A DNA stretch of 64,000 nucleotides. It comes from Turnera subulata. Lineage: Eukaryota > Streptophyta > Magnoliopsida > Malpighiales > Passifloraceae. Both the position numbers and the translations under genes were made by a program. The notes below the pieces were generated by a model. That model was not told the origin of the DNA, ran no database searches, and saw nothing but the letters and a program-made list of their open reading frames with translations. This document shows, piece by piece, positions 22,950 to 33,232 of this stretch. Where the stretch lies: contig JAKUCV010000901.1 of NCBI GenBank assembly GCA_028386065.3, positions 80,915-144,914 of the forward strand, read 5' to 3'. How positions within the stretch are numbered: position 1 is the stretch's first letter; every line of letters begins with the position of its first letter.

Positions 22950-23169
22950 ATAATGACAAACAAGTTGAAGTATGTGCTTATTAGTTCCCCCTATGTTTTA
23001 GCCATGATACCATTTAAGTTGAACTTTTGAACTTGGTGTGCACATACATATTAAGTTGTTTTCCCCCTTTTGGCATTAGCAAAAAGAAATTGAAAAGACA
23101 AAAACAGGCTCTTATGCAAATGAAAGAACATGAAAGATAACATAAGATAAAAAAATAGAAATATGGGTG

Positions 23170-23646
23170 TTAGTTCCCATCATCATCATCGTTATCTTCT
23201 TCAGTTTCGGCAGCAACTTCGTCTTCTTCATTCGCCGCGTCCATGTCCATAGGATCACCAGCCACAGTAGGATCATATGGCTCATCATCATCATCTCCCT
23301 CAGCTCCGAAATCATAGCCTTGAAATGTTGTATGATAGGGTGGAGGTTGATAGTGGACTCTATCAAAGTAGGACCGAAGAGCATGCCCTTGGCGTTGAAC
23401 TTCAAAGTCAATGCGATCAATGGACCGTCCTATGCTATTAACACTCATTTGAAGATGGGTAAGAGAAGCTGCAATCGATTCAAGAGTGACGACAGAAGCT
23501 TGAGGCGCCGGTTCGGGACAAACTGGTGCTGCGGAACTCTCACCCGGTGGAAGTCTGGGTGCTTGCTCGGATTTACCAGTTCGGAAGGTGTCATCACTAA
23601 TTGCCCACGTTTTTGTATGAGACTTGGGGACCTTCCCGAGCATCAA
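23170..23646 (-). pseudogene. Env-like ORF region, C-terminal part
   Basis: This 158-residue frame overlaps the end of the 23597-24427 frame and appears to be its continuation after a frameshift; both lie between pol and the 3' LTR. It shows a Pro/Ser-rich start, a helical stretch with heptad-like spacing (about residues 50-95, SIAASLTHLQMSVNSIGRSI), and an acidic tail rich in Asp and Glu. I see no signal peptide, membrane segment or furin-like site. SIRE-lineage elements carry such a third ORF of unsettled function, often called env-like by position. Confidence 0.65.
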
Positions 23647-24427
23647 TGCCGGCCTGTAGGAGAATGTCCAACACCATGATGGGATAGGGCAGAGGATGAT
23701 GGGTGGATTGAGGCGGATAGTCGGTCATGTGCATAAGCACAAAACGTGCCCAATTAATTGGAGCATGATGGAGAATGGCATGGAGTATTTTCACATCCTC
23801 AATAGATAGGACGGTATGATTTCCGGGACGTGGCTTGATCACCCGGGTGATGAGATAAAACAGAACATGATTCTCCGGAGGAAGAGAATGAATTGTTGGT
23901 CTTTTGGAATGGGCGGTACGGACGACCTCCGTGAAACCGAGCGCTTGCAAAAGAGGAGCTTCAGTGGTCGTGATGAAATGAGGACCGCCATAAGAGGCAA
24001 TATCCTCACCCTGAGATGGTAAGCCGGAAACTGCCCCGAATTGCTCGAGAGTCAAAGAGATAGCAATTCCATTCACCTGAGCTGTTAACACGTCACCATC
24101 GCGATTGAGGGTGGAGTAGAAGGCTTTGGTAAAATCGGCACTATATTGATGGCTTCGGTTGGTTACGAATTCCCACAATCCAGATGCTCGAAGGAGCTCT
24201 TCAAGTCTTGTGTAGTTCTTCTCCCTCGGATACGAGACCGGAAGATACCGGGGAGGAAAAATTTGACGAGTATGAAAGAGTGATTGATAGAGTGAGAGTT
24301 GTGCACGTGAGGTGAACCAAACAGCTGATTGGTCATTCAAAGGAAATCGAGGAGAAGAAAATGAAGGACCTCCTCGTGTAGTTGGTTGTCGTATGGGTGT
24401 TTTTGCACGGGATTTAGTCTTGCCCAT
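23597..24427 (-). CDS. SIRE third ORF (env-like by position, plant-transposon-protein type)
   Basis: This 276-residue frame starts MGKTKSRAKTPIRQPTTRGG, a basic N-terminus, followed by a globular region (GLWEFVTNRSHQYSADFTKA.., VNGIAISLTLEQFGAVSGLP, HAILHHAPINWARFVLMHM). This fits the putative plant transposon protein domain found in the third ORF of SIRE-type copia elements and in many plant ORFs; I recall the family but did not search. There is no hydrophobic segment long enough for membrane anchoring, so a true envelope role is doubtful. The last ~17 residues are probably out of frame and the frame continues in 23170-23646. ATG at 24427 is the only sensible start. Confidence 0.7.
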   Translation of the reverse strand: MGKTKSRAKTPIRQPTTRGGPSFSSPRFPLNDQSAVWFTSRAQLSLYQSLFHTRQIFPPRYLPVSYPREKNYTRLEELLRASGLWEFVTNRSHQYSADFTKAFYSTLNRDGDVLTAQVNGIAISLTLEQFGAVSGLPSQGEDIASYGGPHFITTTEAPLLQALGFTEVVRTAHSKRPTIHSLPPENHVLFYLITRVIKPRPGNHTVLSIEDVKILHAILHHAPINWARFVLMHMTDYPPQSTHHPLPYPIMVLDILLQAGIDAREGPQVSYKNVGN

Positions 24428-25033
24428 GATTGAAGAAAGAAAGGTAGATAGAAAGTATGGAAATTATGAAGAGTGTGGAGAGGGAAAGAAGAGCTGAATT
24501 CACTTTGAAGAAGAAAAGATGGAGAAAGAAAAAATGAAGAATAGTGTATGTTATACAGGAGACAACGGCTAGTAACGGCTAGTAATAGCCGCGTAACAAC
24601 TATATTTTTTTTTAATTTCAGCAGTTGAACATCGATGCTCCAGCTCGTGACATCGATGTTGTGTACTGTTGGGTTTATTCTGGAATTATCTAACGGCTTT
24701 ATTTTTTTTTGAAAAACAGAACCTGAACATCGATGTCCATTAATTGAACATTGATGTTATTTGCTCTCGGGTCCGAGTCTTGTAAAAACTGGGAAAGAGA
24801 GGACATCGATGTCATTATTCAGGACATTGATGTTATGTGCTCTCGGGGCCATGCTGTGGAACATTTAAGCAAATCGAACATCGATGTTCGGATTTGGGAC
24901 ATCGATGTTTTATGCCCTCGGTTGTGTGAAACAATGATGTTGAAAAATATGGAAGGAAAAGAATACTTACTGAACATCGATGTTCCGATACAAAACATCG
25001 ATGTTGTATGGGCTTTACATGTTTTGTCCAATT
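24428..25033 (-). repeat. SIRE spacer with five ACATCGATGT pairs
   Basis: Copies or one-base variants start at 24629/24650, 24727/24748, 24803/24824, 24878/24899 and 24974/24995. All five pairs are exactly 21 bases apart, as in the LTRs, although pair-to-pair steps here vary (98, 76, 75, 96). No ORF of note is present. Confidence 0.9.
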
Positions 25034-26390
25034 TGTGGTTCTTCCGGTTCCCCCTGTCTTTTGGCCTTGGTGAGGGGTACCTGCAAAACTTAGTTAGACG
25101 AGCCTCGGGTGCTCAAGTTAGCAAAGATAATACACTAGTTTTAGAAAGTTGAAACATGGGTGACAAATTTTAAGGATAGTAAGTTGGCCTCGGCCCCCAA
25201 GAATTATTGTCTTGGATTTCGATCCTCCCGGGATGAGAGGGTATCTCCTTGTCGTAAGTACATCGGGCTCGAGAAAATGTCTTGTCAGTTGGACTTTGGG
25301 TGCCTCTGATGCCCAACTAATTAGACTGTGAGTCCCGTGATGAATCAATAATGCAGTGTAGGCCACAATTTTCAACAAAGCAGACGCTTGATTATCTGAG
25401 AAATTGAATGTTAGCAATAAATGAATTTGCAAGTGTCTCAAAAAGGAGATTCTTGAAAACCGAAGTGGTTTGGAGGGGCCTTCCTCTAAACGTTATTCAT
25501 GATACTCCAAGGATAGGTAGGGGTCACTTCCTGAACACTGCTGGTCACTTCAGAAATTTGTAGGGGTCACCTTTTGAGAGAAGAAGCAATACAATTATGT
25601 TTCAATAAATAGACATACGTTAGAGCTTATTAAACACAAAAAGTTTATAATCCAATTTCAGAAAGAGAGTTAGCAAAAATATCAAAAGCAAAAATGCCTT
25701 CCCCTTCCACTGTCTTTTTTGTTGAGGGTGCTAGCGTAGGTAGGAGAAATCGGTTGGCTTTCAGCATCATAAATGAGCAACAAGGGCCATTGCCAGAGGA
25801 ACTAGCAAGAATTCCTCGTCTTGTCTTCGTAGACGAGATGTATTCGTCCCGATTCTTTGTCACCCCTATGGAAGAGACCATCTTCCTAGAGCATCAACAA
25901 TCCTTGCGAACTTCCTACTACGGTACGGCTAATTCCACCATGTTCTTTATCTCTGACAGGTTTCAGGAGCTTCAGTTGGAACCATCCTACCAAACTTTGA
26001 ACGAGAGCAGTTATTACCAGATTACAATGACAACTCAGAGCATTCCTCGAGTAGCTGGAGTAGCACCCACTTGGCCAAAGGTTTGCCTTTTGGTGTGGAA
26101 CTGCAGGGGCATCACAACACGTTCCCAAGATTTTTTTCGAATCCTACGAGACCTGAAGAACCAATATAAACCAAATATGGTTCTGCTTACCGAGACTCAA
26201 TGGCAGCAAACTGGAAACCACTGAGTTATTCCTCTTCGCTTTCCACCAACACATCGGTTCGAGCTTCCTGGCCAGAACAACTCGGGGGGAATGTGGTTTG
26301 CTTGGAATCATAGCATTAGGGTTAATATAGTTAATACTCCTAATGGCTTCACTGTAACTGCTGTCCCAAATCGTTAAGAGCTAGATTATG
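25034..26390 (+). mobile_element. LINE 5' fragment inserted in the SIRE element
   Basis: The forward frame 25694-26224 ends in VCLLVWNCRGITTRSQDFF and KPNMVLLTETQ. These are the first blocks of the endonuclease of plant L1-type LINEs (WNCRG and a conserved ETQ/ETR Glu). After a TGA the same domain seems to continue as NSGGMWFAWNHSIRVNIVN until about 26370. Both borders are approximate. No RT follows, so only a 5' piece is present, which is unusual for LINEs, normally 5'-truncated. The first 650 bases are noncoding and unrecognised. Confidence 0.6.
25694..26224 (+). pseudogene. LINE endonuclease N-terminal fragment with unknown leader
   Basis: This 176-residue frame has about 130 unrecognised residues followed by an apurinic-type endonuclease start (VWNCRGITT near residue 134, LLTETQ near 167). 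In the family this enzyme nicks target DNA to prime reverse transcription. The frame is cut by TGA at 26222, after which the endonuclease text continues for some 45 codons and then ends. The leader may be part of a LINE ORF1 or unrelated. Confidence 0.6.
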
Positions 26391-26682
26391 ATAAGTTTTT
26401 TTTTTTTTTATGTATGTGTGATTGTAATGTAATATAAACAATGTAAGCATGTGTGTGTGATTGTAAGCGTGATTGTATAAAATCAATAAAATCTTGTGTG
26501 TTTGTGTTAATTCTGCATGTATCAAAGCAAAATTTAATTGGTTTAGAGAACTTACCTGAACATCGATATTGTGATACTCAACATCGATGTTGTGATCATG
26601 TTGCCAAAATTCTAGATTAGCCTTCAGTTCTACTTTGTTCCCCCTATCATTTTGCCTAATTGGCCTTCATAATATGAGTTCT
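26391..26682 (-). repeat. SIRE region just downstream of pol
   Basis: It holds a T-run (26398-26411), TGTGTGATTGTAAG-type short repeats (26425-26510) and one more ACATCGAT(A/G)T pair at 26560/26581, again 21 bases apart. No gene is seen. Confidence 0.75.
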
Positions 26683-29600
26683 TCAAGGAGGGTTGCACAT
26701 GCCCAAATCCAGCCTTATTTTTGTGAATTGATCTTCTTTCAAAGGCTTGGTGAAGATATCTGCAAGTTGTCCATCGGTCTTGACAAAATCAAGTGTTATA
26801 TCTTTCTTTTGCACATGATCACGAATAAAATGATGTCTAATCTCTATATGCTTTGTTCGTGAATGCTGGATAGGATTCTTAGTGAGATTGATGGCACTAG
26901 TACTATCACAGTAAATAGGAATAGATTCAAACTTCAAGCCATAGTCTTCAAGAGTATGTTTCATCCACAAAACTTGAGCACAACAGGAACCTGCAGCTAT
27001 ATATTCCGCTTCGGTAGTAGAAGTAGCTACGGAATTTTGCTTTTTGCTAGACCATGAGACTAATGCTTGACCAAGAAATTGACATGTACCACTAGTACTC
27101 TTTCTATCTAAGGTACTCCCGGCAAAATCCGCATCGGAATAACTAGTGAGAGTAAATGAACTCACTTTGGGATACCAAAGACCAAGGTTGGGAGTCCCTT
27201 TAAGATATTTAAAAATGCGTTTAATAGCACGTAAATGAGACTCTTTTGGACAAGCTTGAAATCGTGCACATAGACAAACACTAAACATGATGTCCGGTCT
27301 AGTAGCCGTTAGGTAAAGTAAACTTCCGATCATACCTCTATATAGCTTGATATCAACATCTTTACCTTCTTCATCCTTGTCAAGCTTAGTGGTAGTGCTC
27401 ATGGGTGTTGTGCTAATCTTAGCACCATCCATCCCAAATCTTTTGAGTAACTCCTTTGTATACTTGGCTTGATTAATGAAAATACCTCCTTCAAGTTGTT
27501 TTACTTGAAATCCAAGGAAATAAGTTAACTCCCCCATGGAACTCATCTCAAATTCATTTTGCATGGACTTTTCAAATTCCTTACACAAAAACTCATTAGT
27601 AGCACCAAAAAGAATATCATCCACATATATTTGAACAATGAGTAATTCATGCATATGAGATTTGACAAACAAAGTTGTATCAACCTTTCCTCTTGTAAAA
27701 CCACTAGAAACAAGGAAGTTACTTAGCCTTTCATACCAAGCTCTTGGAGCTTGTTTCAAACCGTAGAGTGCCTTTTTGAGTTTAAACACATGTTGAGGAA
27801 ATTCATGATTTTCAAAACCAGGGGGTTGCTCAACATACACTTCCTCCATGATATAGCCATTTAAGAATGCACTCTTGACATCCATTTGAAACAATTTAAA
27901 CGCTTTATAAGATGCATATGCAAGAAGCATGCGAATAGATTCTAATCTAGCAACCGGAGCAAATGTTTCATCAAAATCAATACCTTCTTCTTGATTATAT
28001 CCTTGAGCAACAAGCCTAGCTTTGTTTCTTACAACAATGCCATTTTCATCCAACTTATTCCTAAAGACCCATTTAGTACCAATAACGGGATGATCATTAG
28101 GTCTAGGAACAAGATTCCAAACTTGACTTCTCTCAAATTGATTTAACTCCTCTTGCATAGCAATAACCCAACTTTCATCATTAATAGCATCTTTAATATT
28201 TTTAGGCTCAACTTGTGATAAGAATGCAATATGACCATTTAAATTATGTAATGATGATCTTGTAACTACCCCTTTTGTAGGATCCCCGAGAATTGCACTA
28301 GGAGAATGTCCTCTTGGTACCTTAATTTCCACATTACCTTGTCCTTCGATAGTTTCCTTTTCCTTCTCTTGTACATCAAAGGTTTGTGAGGAAGAAGCAC
28401 CATCATTTTTGGATTCACTTGTATTTGTTGGTGAAGATCTATGTGTGAAATCTATTATATCATCATCTCTATCACCATTTAAATCAACTTCGTCAAATAC
28501 AACATGCATGGATTCTTCAACAAGAAGAGTCCTTTTGTTATACACACGATAGGCTTTACTAGTGATAGAGTAACCAAGAAATATACCTTCATCCGACTTA
28601 GCATCAAACTTACCAAGATTGTCCTTGGTATTGAGAATGTAGCATTTGGATCCAAACACCTTAAAGTAATCAATATTTGGTTTTCTACCATACCATAGTT
28701 CATAAGGTGTTTTCTTAAGAATAGGCCTTAAGGAAACTCTATTTAGCACATAACACGCGGTATTAACCGCTTCGGCCCAAAAGTATGAAGGTATATCATT
28801 TTCATTTATCATAGTGCGTGCCATTTCTTGCAATGTTCGATTTCTTCTCTCAACAACCCCATTTTGTTGTGGTGTTCTAGGAGTAGAAAAGGTGTGTTCA
28901 ATGCCACATTGTTCACAATAATGGTCAAACAAAAGATTATCAAACTCACCACCATGGTCACTTCTAATTTTAGAGATCTTATAACCTTTTTCATTTTGTA
29001 AACGTCTAACAAGGCATCCAAACTCATACAAAGCATGATCTTTACTGGCAAGAAATATAACCCAAGAAAATCTAGTGTGATCATCAACAATAACAAAAGC
29101 ATAATTCATACCACCAAGACTAGTTGTCCTCATAGGACCAAAAAGATCAAGATGCAAGAGTTCAAGAGGTCTAGAAGTAGTTACCATATTTTTGGCTTTG
29201 AAGGAGCTTTTAACTTGCTTTCCAAGTTGACAAGCTCTACATACTCCATCTTTCTCAAATTTGAGCTTTGGTAGACCCTTAACTAGATCCTTCTTGGATA
29301 GTTTTGATATTAATTCCAAATTGACATGTCCAAGCCTTCTATGCCATAAAATAGGTGTTTCCATCTTTGCACTAAAACACTTAATATCATTGTTAGCAAC
29401 TTCTTTTAGATTGATCGAGTAAAGATTTCCAATTCTTTTCCCAACAAAAAGTAGGTGATCATCAATACATCTAGTAACCATGCATTTAGTAGATTCAAAG
29501 GTTACTCTATATCCCTTATCACATAGTTGACTTATACTCAAGAGATTGAACTTTAAGTTATCAACAAGAAGAACATGCTCAATAGTAGGATTAGAACCAA

Positions 29601-29703
29601 TATCACCAATACCAAGTATTTTACCCTTAGAGCTATCCCCAAAGGTTACTTTACCTTTACCTTTACCTTTCAATGATGAGAACTTTGATTGATCACCCGT
29701 CAT
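26683..29703 (-). CDS. SIRE pol: protease end, integrase, reverse transcriptase, RNase H
   Basis: This long open frame (1006 residues from the first Met after the last stop) carries an integrase HHCC region ([10 protein letters not shown].. CRACQLGKQ near 115-158), then catalytic residues in [16 protein letters not shown] and [13 protein letters not shown] follows with [30 protein letters not shown] and the box [14 protein letters not shown]. RNase H follows with [11 protein letters not shown] and [12 protein letters not shown]. It ends [22 protein letters not shown], the usual copia pol end. All catalytic residues look intact, so pol is possibly active. The Met at 29703 is not the biological start: the frame runs in from gag through two TAG codons. 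Protease ([15 protein letters not shown]) spans that start. Confidence 0.93.
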   Translation of the reverse strand: MTGDQSKFSSLKGKGKGKVTFGDSSKGKILGIGDIGSNPTIEHVLLVDNLKFNLLSISQLCDKGYRVTFESTKCMVTRCIDDHLLFVGKRIGNLYSINLKEVANNDIKCFSAKMETPILWHRRLGHVNLELISKLSKKDLVKGLPKLKFEKDGVCRACQLGKQVKSSFKAKNMVTTSRPLELLHLDLFGPMRTTSLGGMNYAFVIVDDHTRFSWVIFLASKDHALYEFGCLVRRLQNEKGYKISKIRSDHGGEFDNLLFDHYCEQCGIEHTFSTPRTPQQNGVVERRNRTLQEMARTMINENDIPSYFWAEAVNTACYVLNRVSLRPILKKTPYELWYGRKPNIDYFKVFGSKCYILNTKDNLGKFDAKSDEGIFLGYSITSKAYRVYNKRTLLVEESMHVVFDEVDLNGDRDDDIIDFTHRSSPTNTSESKNDGASSSQTFDVQEKEKETIEGQGNVEIKVPRGHSPSAILGDPTKGVVTRSSLHNLNGHIAFLSQVEPKNIKDAINDESWVIAMQEELNQFERSQVWNLVPRPNDHPVIGTKWVFRNKLDENGIVVRNKARLVAQGYNQEEGIDFDETFAPVARLESIRMLLAYASYKAFKLFQMDVKSAFLNGYIMEEVYVEQPPGFENHEFPQHVFKLKKALYGLKQAPRAWYERLSNFLVSSGFTRGKVDTTLFVKSHMHELLIVQIYVDDILFGATNEFLCKEFEKSMQNEFEMSSMGELTYFLGFQVKQLEGGIFINQAKYTKELLKRFGMDGAKISTTPMSTTTKLDKDEEGKDVDIKLYRGMIGSLLYLTATRPDIMFSVCLCARFQACPKESHLRAIKRIFKYLKGTPNLGLWYPKVSSFTLTSYSDADFAGSTLDRKSTSGTCQFLGQALVSWSSKKQNSVATSTTEAEYIAAGSCCAQVLWMKHTLEDYGLKFESIPIYCDSTSAINLTKNPIQHSRTKHIEIRHHFIRDHVQKKDITLDFVKTDGQLADIFTKPLKEDQFTKIRLDLGMCNPP

Positions 29704-29784
29704 ATGGCGTGAACATCCACTATCAAGTACCCACTCATCTTTGTCATCCTACAAAAATAAACAAGATTTAGGTACCCAATCAAT

Positions 29785-30828
29785 CTAGGGTCCTTGAATG
29801 TTAGCTCTAGTACCTTTAGGTACCCAAACATATCTTACATGTGAATTCTTTCTCATGAACATGCAAGTACGAATTCCATGACCATGTTTACCACAATTAT
29901 AGCATGTGATGGAAGGAATATAAGAATGATCACGAGCACTATCATGGTATGATTGTTGCCTTCCACCATAGGTATGTAACTTAGCATAGTTATGAGATGA
30001 TCTAGCTCTATATATTTGTGCTTTTGAATTGTAACCATAAGATTTTGCATTGTATGCAAACGATCTAGCATGTGGCGTAATATCATTGGTTTGTGTTCTA
30101 GTATTATAAGTATATGAACTTCTACCAAGTGTGCTTGGTTTAGTGTTATAAGATCTTCCATTTTCAGCATTGTGTACATGTGGTCTTCTACTATTGGCAT
30201 ACAATCTAGCATAATGGGATCTACTATTACTTACACATGGTCTTGCTTTTTGAGCATTTGACCTTCTATGATGAGTATGTGATCTTGGGTTATGAATATG
30301 TGATTTAGTATGTTGAGTAGAAGATGAAGCACCATGTACATGTGTTTTAGCATTTTGCACAATGGGTTTTATCTCATATGACATATTGGATGCTCCTAAT
30401 CCTTCCTTTTGTGTTGAATTTCTTTGTTGTCCTAAAAGGAGATTAAGACTATCTCTTCCCTTTGTAAATTTTTCTAAGGTTTTCTCTAAATCCTCAACTT
30501 GAGATTTAAGAGACTCATTTCCTTTTCCCAACACAACACAAGCACATACATTAGAAGATATTCTTTCATTTAGTTCATTGTAAGACACATCAAGGGTATG
30601 CATTTCGTTTTTAAGAGTTATGAGTTGCTTTTTATAAGTTTGATTCATTTTCAGTGACTTCTCAAGTTCTTCATGCAAGTTAATGAACGCATCATGTAAT
30701 TCTTCAAATGTAAAGTCATTAGAGGGATCATTTACCTCATCATCTTCAAGAGCCATGAAGCATATATGTGCATCTTCATCACTATCCGAGTCACTTGATG
30801 ATGTGTCATCTTCATCCCATGCCACCAT
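29785..30828 (-). pseudogene. SIRE gag, C-terminal part with second zinc knuckle
   Basis: This frame is in phase with both the gag part upstream (30850-31722) and pol downstream, and is set off by in-frame stops. It has an acidic start (DEDDTSSSDSDSDEDAHICFMA), a heptad-like helical region (ELEKSLKMNQTYKKQLITLK), a low-complexity His/Ser/Arg/Asn region with short repeats (ARS, TH, YN), and a zinc knuckle CYNCGKHGHGIRTC near the end. It fits the long gag of SIRE-type elements. The ATG at 30828 is internal. Confidence 0.85.
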
Positions 30829-30849
30829 GATTTTCTTTCCTGTGCTTTT

Positions 30850-31722
30850 TTAAGAATCAATTCTTGCTTTCTTTTTGTATGGGCACTCCGATTTAATATG
30901 ACCGGGTTTGTTGCATTTGTAGCAAACAACCGGATTTTTCTTTGTATCTTCATATTTAAAGGTGCTCTTCATATTCCTCCCTTTTTGCAATCTCTTCTTC
31001 TTAAGGAACTTCATGAACTTCCTTGTGACTAGAGCCATATCATCATCTCTGTCACTTGCATCCTCTTCGGAATCTTGAATCTTCAAGGCAAGGTCTTTCT
31101 TCTTTTCTACTTTGCCTTCAAACTTCATTCCATAAGCTATTAAAGAACCTATTAGCTCATTGTATGATAGAACATTAAGATCTTTTGCCTCTTCAATAGC
31201 TGTGACTTTGGATTCCCACTCCTTACTCAAGGATCTTAACACTTTAGTAACTTTCTCCTTATCACTTATGGTCTTGCCTAGGCTCACAAGGTTATTACAT
31301 AAAGTTGAAAACCTAGTACTCATATCATAGATGGACTCATTAGGTTTCATTGTAAAAAGCTCATATTCTCTCATAAGCCTATTGGTCTTGGATTCTTTTA
31401 CTTGGTTTGTTCCCTCATGAGTTGTACATAGGAGTGTCCAAATTTCATGAGCACTCTTGCAAATCCTAATTCTCTCAAATTCTTCTTTACTTAAGGCACA
31501 TAGTAAAGAGTTTCTAGCTGTGGCATCTAGAGTCCCTTTCTTCTTCTCATTTTCACTCCAATCACTCAAAGGTTTAGGTGGCCTACTCCAACCACTCTCA
31601 ACAATTTCCCAAATTTCTAAGCCTTGACCCTCTAGAAACATTTGCATTCTAACTTTCCAATAGTCAAAGTTTATACCGTCAAAGAAAGGAGCTTTGTGAA
31701 TATTATACCCCTCAAAAGCCAT
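30850..31722 (-). CDS. SIRE gag, N-terminal part
   Basis: This starts MAFEGYNIHKAPFFDGINFDYWK, the usual start of SIRE-type gag. It has the copia gag core (QVKESKTNRLMREYELFTMK.. IYDMSTRFSTLCNNL) and a first zinc knuckle CYKCNKPGHIKSEC near residue 270. Gag forms the cytoplasmic particle that packages element RNA. It ends at an in-frame TAA (30850-30852) that separates it from the rest of gag-pol; from 31722 to 26683 one frame runs with only three stops. The start lies about 40 bases downstream of the PBS, so the leader is short. Confidence 0.9.
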   Translation of the reverse strand: MAFEGYNIHKAPFFDGINFDYWKVRMQMFLEGQGLEIWEIVESGWSRPPKPLSDWSENEKKKGTLDATARNSLLCALSKEEFERIRICKSAHEIWTLLCTTHEGTNQVKESKTNRLMREYELFTMKPNESIYDMSTRFSTLCNNLVSLGKTISDKEKVTKVLRSLSKEWESKVTAIEEAKDLNVLSYNELIGSLIAYGMKFEGKVEKKKDLALKIQDSEEDASDRDDDMALVTRKFMKFLKKKRLQKGRNMKSTFKYEDTKKNPVVCYKCNKPGHIKSECPYKKKARIDS

Positions 31723-31763
31723 GATCTTTACTCAAGGAGTTTAATCCTAAACAAAGAGACCTT

Positions 31764-31776
31764 GCTCCGCTACCAA
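31764..31776 (-). other. Primer binding site of the SIRE element
   Basis: On the minus strand TTGGTAGCGGAGC lies one base past the LTR end, the place where a tRNA primes first-strand synthesis. It resembles the tRNA-Met site with changes. Confidence 0.75.
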
Positions 31777-31777
31777 T

Positions 31778-33227
31778 TGTAAGCCCAAACAAGCTAAGAG
31801 GGGGGGTGAATTAGCGATTAAGAACTAATTAAAGCTTTAAACAATAATAATTGCGGAATTAAAAAGGAGAGAAAGGCAAACCGATTTATACTGGTTCACA
31901 CACACACAACCCGTGTGGCTAATCCAGTCCTCCGAGAGACTCTCTCGAAGATTCCACTATCACCGTTAAGCTTCCGGGTGCTTAACAAACCGTTTACAAC
32001 TCCTGCTTGAAGATTCAACACTTCAAGACTTTTCCCACAGAAAGAAGACCCTATGAATTCACTACAAGGGAATAATCCTCCCTCAAGGTGTGTGATTACA
32101 ATTGAGTCACTCAAAGCAAAAACTCTCTTCAAGAGTAGGTATGAGTACACAAAGTAAGCTCTATAAGGCAACTCTCAATTCTCAATGATATTGGTTCATA
32201 AATGATATGTATGTATAACAATGAATGCTTGAAATTGTAGAGAGTCGATTGCCAAAAAACAGAGACCTACATGCTCTATTTATAAGGTTAAAAACATGTA
32301 TTACCGTTGGAAAATCAGTTCAAAACATCTTTAAACAAAGTATCATGGAAAGATGAAAAGTATATCTGCTCATGTCGGCTGAACATCGATGTTGCAAATG
32401 AGGACATCGATGTTCTAGCCTTTGAGTAGGCATTATTGGCCCAACGGTCATAAGGACATCGATGTTGCAAATCTGGACATCGATGTCCTGGCCAGTGAAT
32501 GTGAATTATTGGGCTAACGGTCGCTAGAACATCGATGTTGGCCAGAAGGACATCGACGTTCCACAAGACATTGTCCAAGACCCGAGACGAAATAACATCG
32601 ATGTTCCATATCTGAACATCGATGTTTTGCACATTCCCAAAACAATCTTAAAACCAGATTCAATGGGACATCGATGTTATGAAACAGGACATCGATGTTC
32701 AAACTCTTCAAAGCAATTTTTAAGCATAACGGTCATGAGGACATCGATGTTCACAAATTGGACATCGATGTTATAAACTACTGCCTAACTTTTGGAAAAA
32801 TTATTTTAGTGCAGGACATCGATGTTCCAATATTGGACATCGATGTTCAAAGCTTAGAAACCTTCTCGAAAGCTTGGTTTCACGGCAGGACATCGATGTT
32901 CCAAATTGGGACATCGATGTTCGTGGCTCGGAAGACATAAATATGTTTGAAGTAAAATCAAATTGATGCATGAGTAAAAGTGATTTTGTTTGAGCCAATG
33001 ACATAGAGACATTGAATGTTTAACCTTGTACAAAATTGAGTTCCTAACTCTTCTTTTTCTTCTTGCTTGATCTTGTCACATCCATTCTTGAACTTTTGAT
33101 GTCATAAGGCTTTGCTCTTGATTATTTCTTTTTGCTTCATAATAATGATCATCTTAATACAAGGTTGATTTGTCATTATCAAAACTGAATGAGATAAAGA
33201 GATGTTAGCAAAATATTATTTTCAACA
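31778..33227 (-). repeat. 5' LTR of the SIRE element
   Basis: On the plus strand it runs from TGTAAGCCCAAACAAGC to TATTTTCAACA, 1450 bp with inverted TG/CA ends. It is about 98 percent identical by eye to the 3' LTR over the shared part. It drives transcription to the left (minus strand). Confidence 0.93.
32383..32920. repeat. Array of paired ACATCGATGT palindromes (5' LTR)
   Basis: Pairs start at 32383/32404, 32456/32477, 32529/32550 (second ACATCGACGT), 32595/32616, 32668/32689, 32741/32762, 32816/32837 and 32890/32911. All are 21 bases apart, with steps of 66-75. The same single variant sits at the same place as in the 3' LTR, so the array predates this insertion. Confidence 0.97.
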
Positions 33228-33232
33228 TAGTC

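Larger units (their letters stand above)
21526..33227 (-). mobile_element. SIRE-type Ty1/copia retrotransposon, nearly full length
   Basis: On the minus strand the order is 5' LTR (31778-33227), PBS, gag, protease, integrase, RT, RNase H, an env-like ORF region, polypurine tract and 3' LTR (21526-22934). Integrase before RT marks Ty1/copia, and the extra ORF region downstream of pol plus the long gag mark the SIRE lineage. By eye the two LTRs differ at roughly 2 percent of positions, so insertion was recent. The 3' LTR lacks its last ~45 bases at the left edge, so the target duplication cannot be confirmed (right flank TAGTC, 33228-33232). A LINE piece is inserted downstream of pol. Confidence 0.9.

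Noticed and set aside
23170..24427. True retroviral envelope gene
   Set aside because: No signal peptide, membrane span or cleavage site is visible; only the position resembles env.
22222..32940. Small open frames reading NIDVL or HRCSS repeats
   Set aside because: They are translations of the ACATCGATGT array; frames differ between units and there is no start or context.
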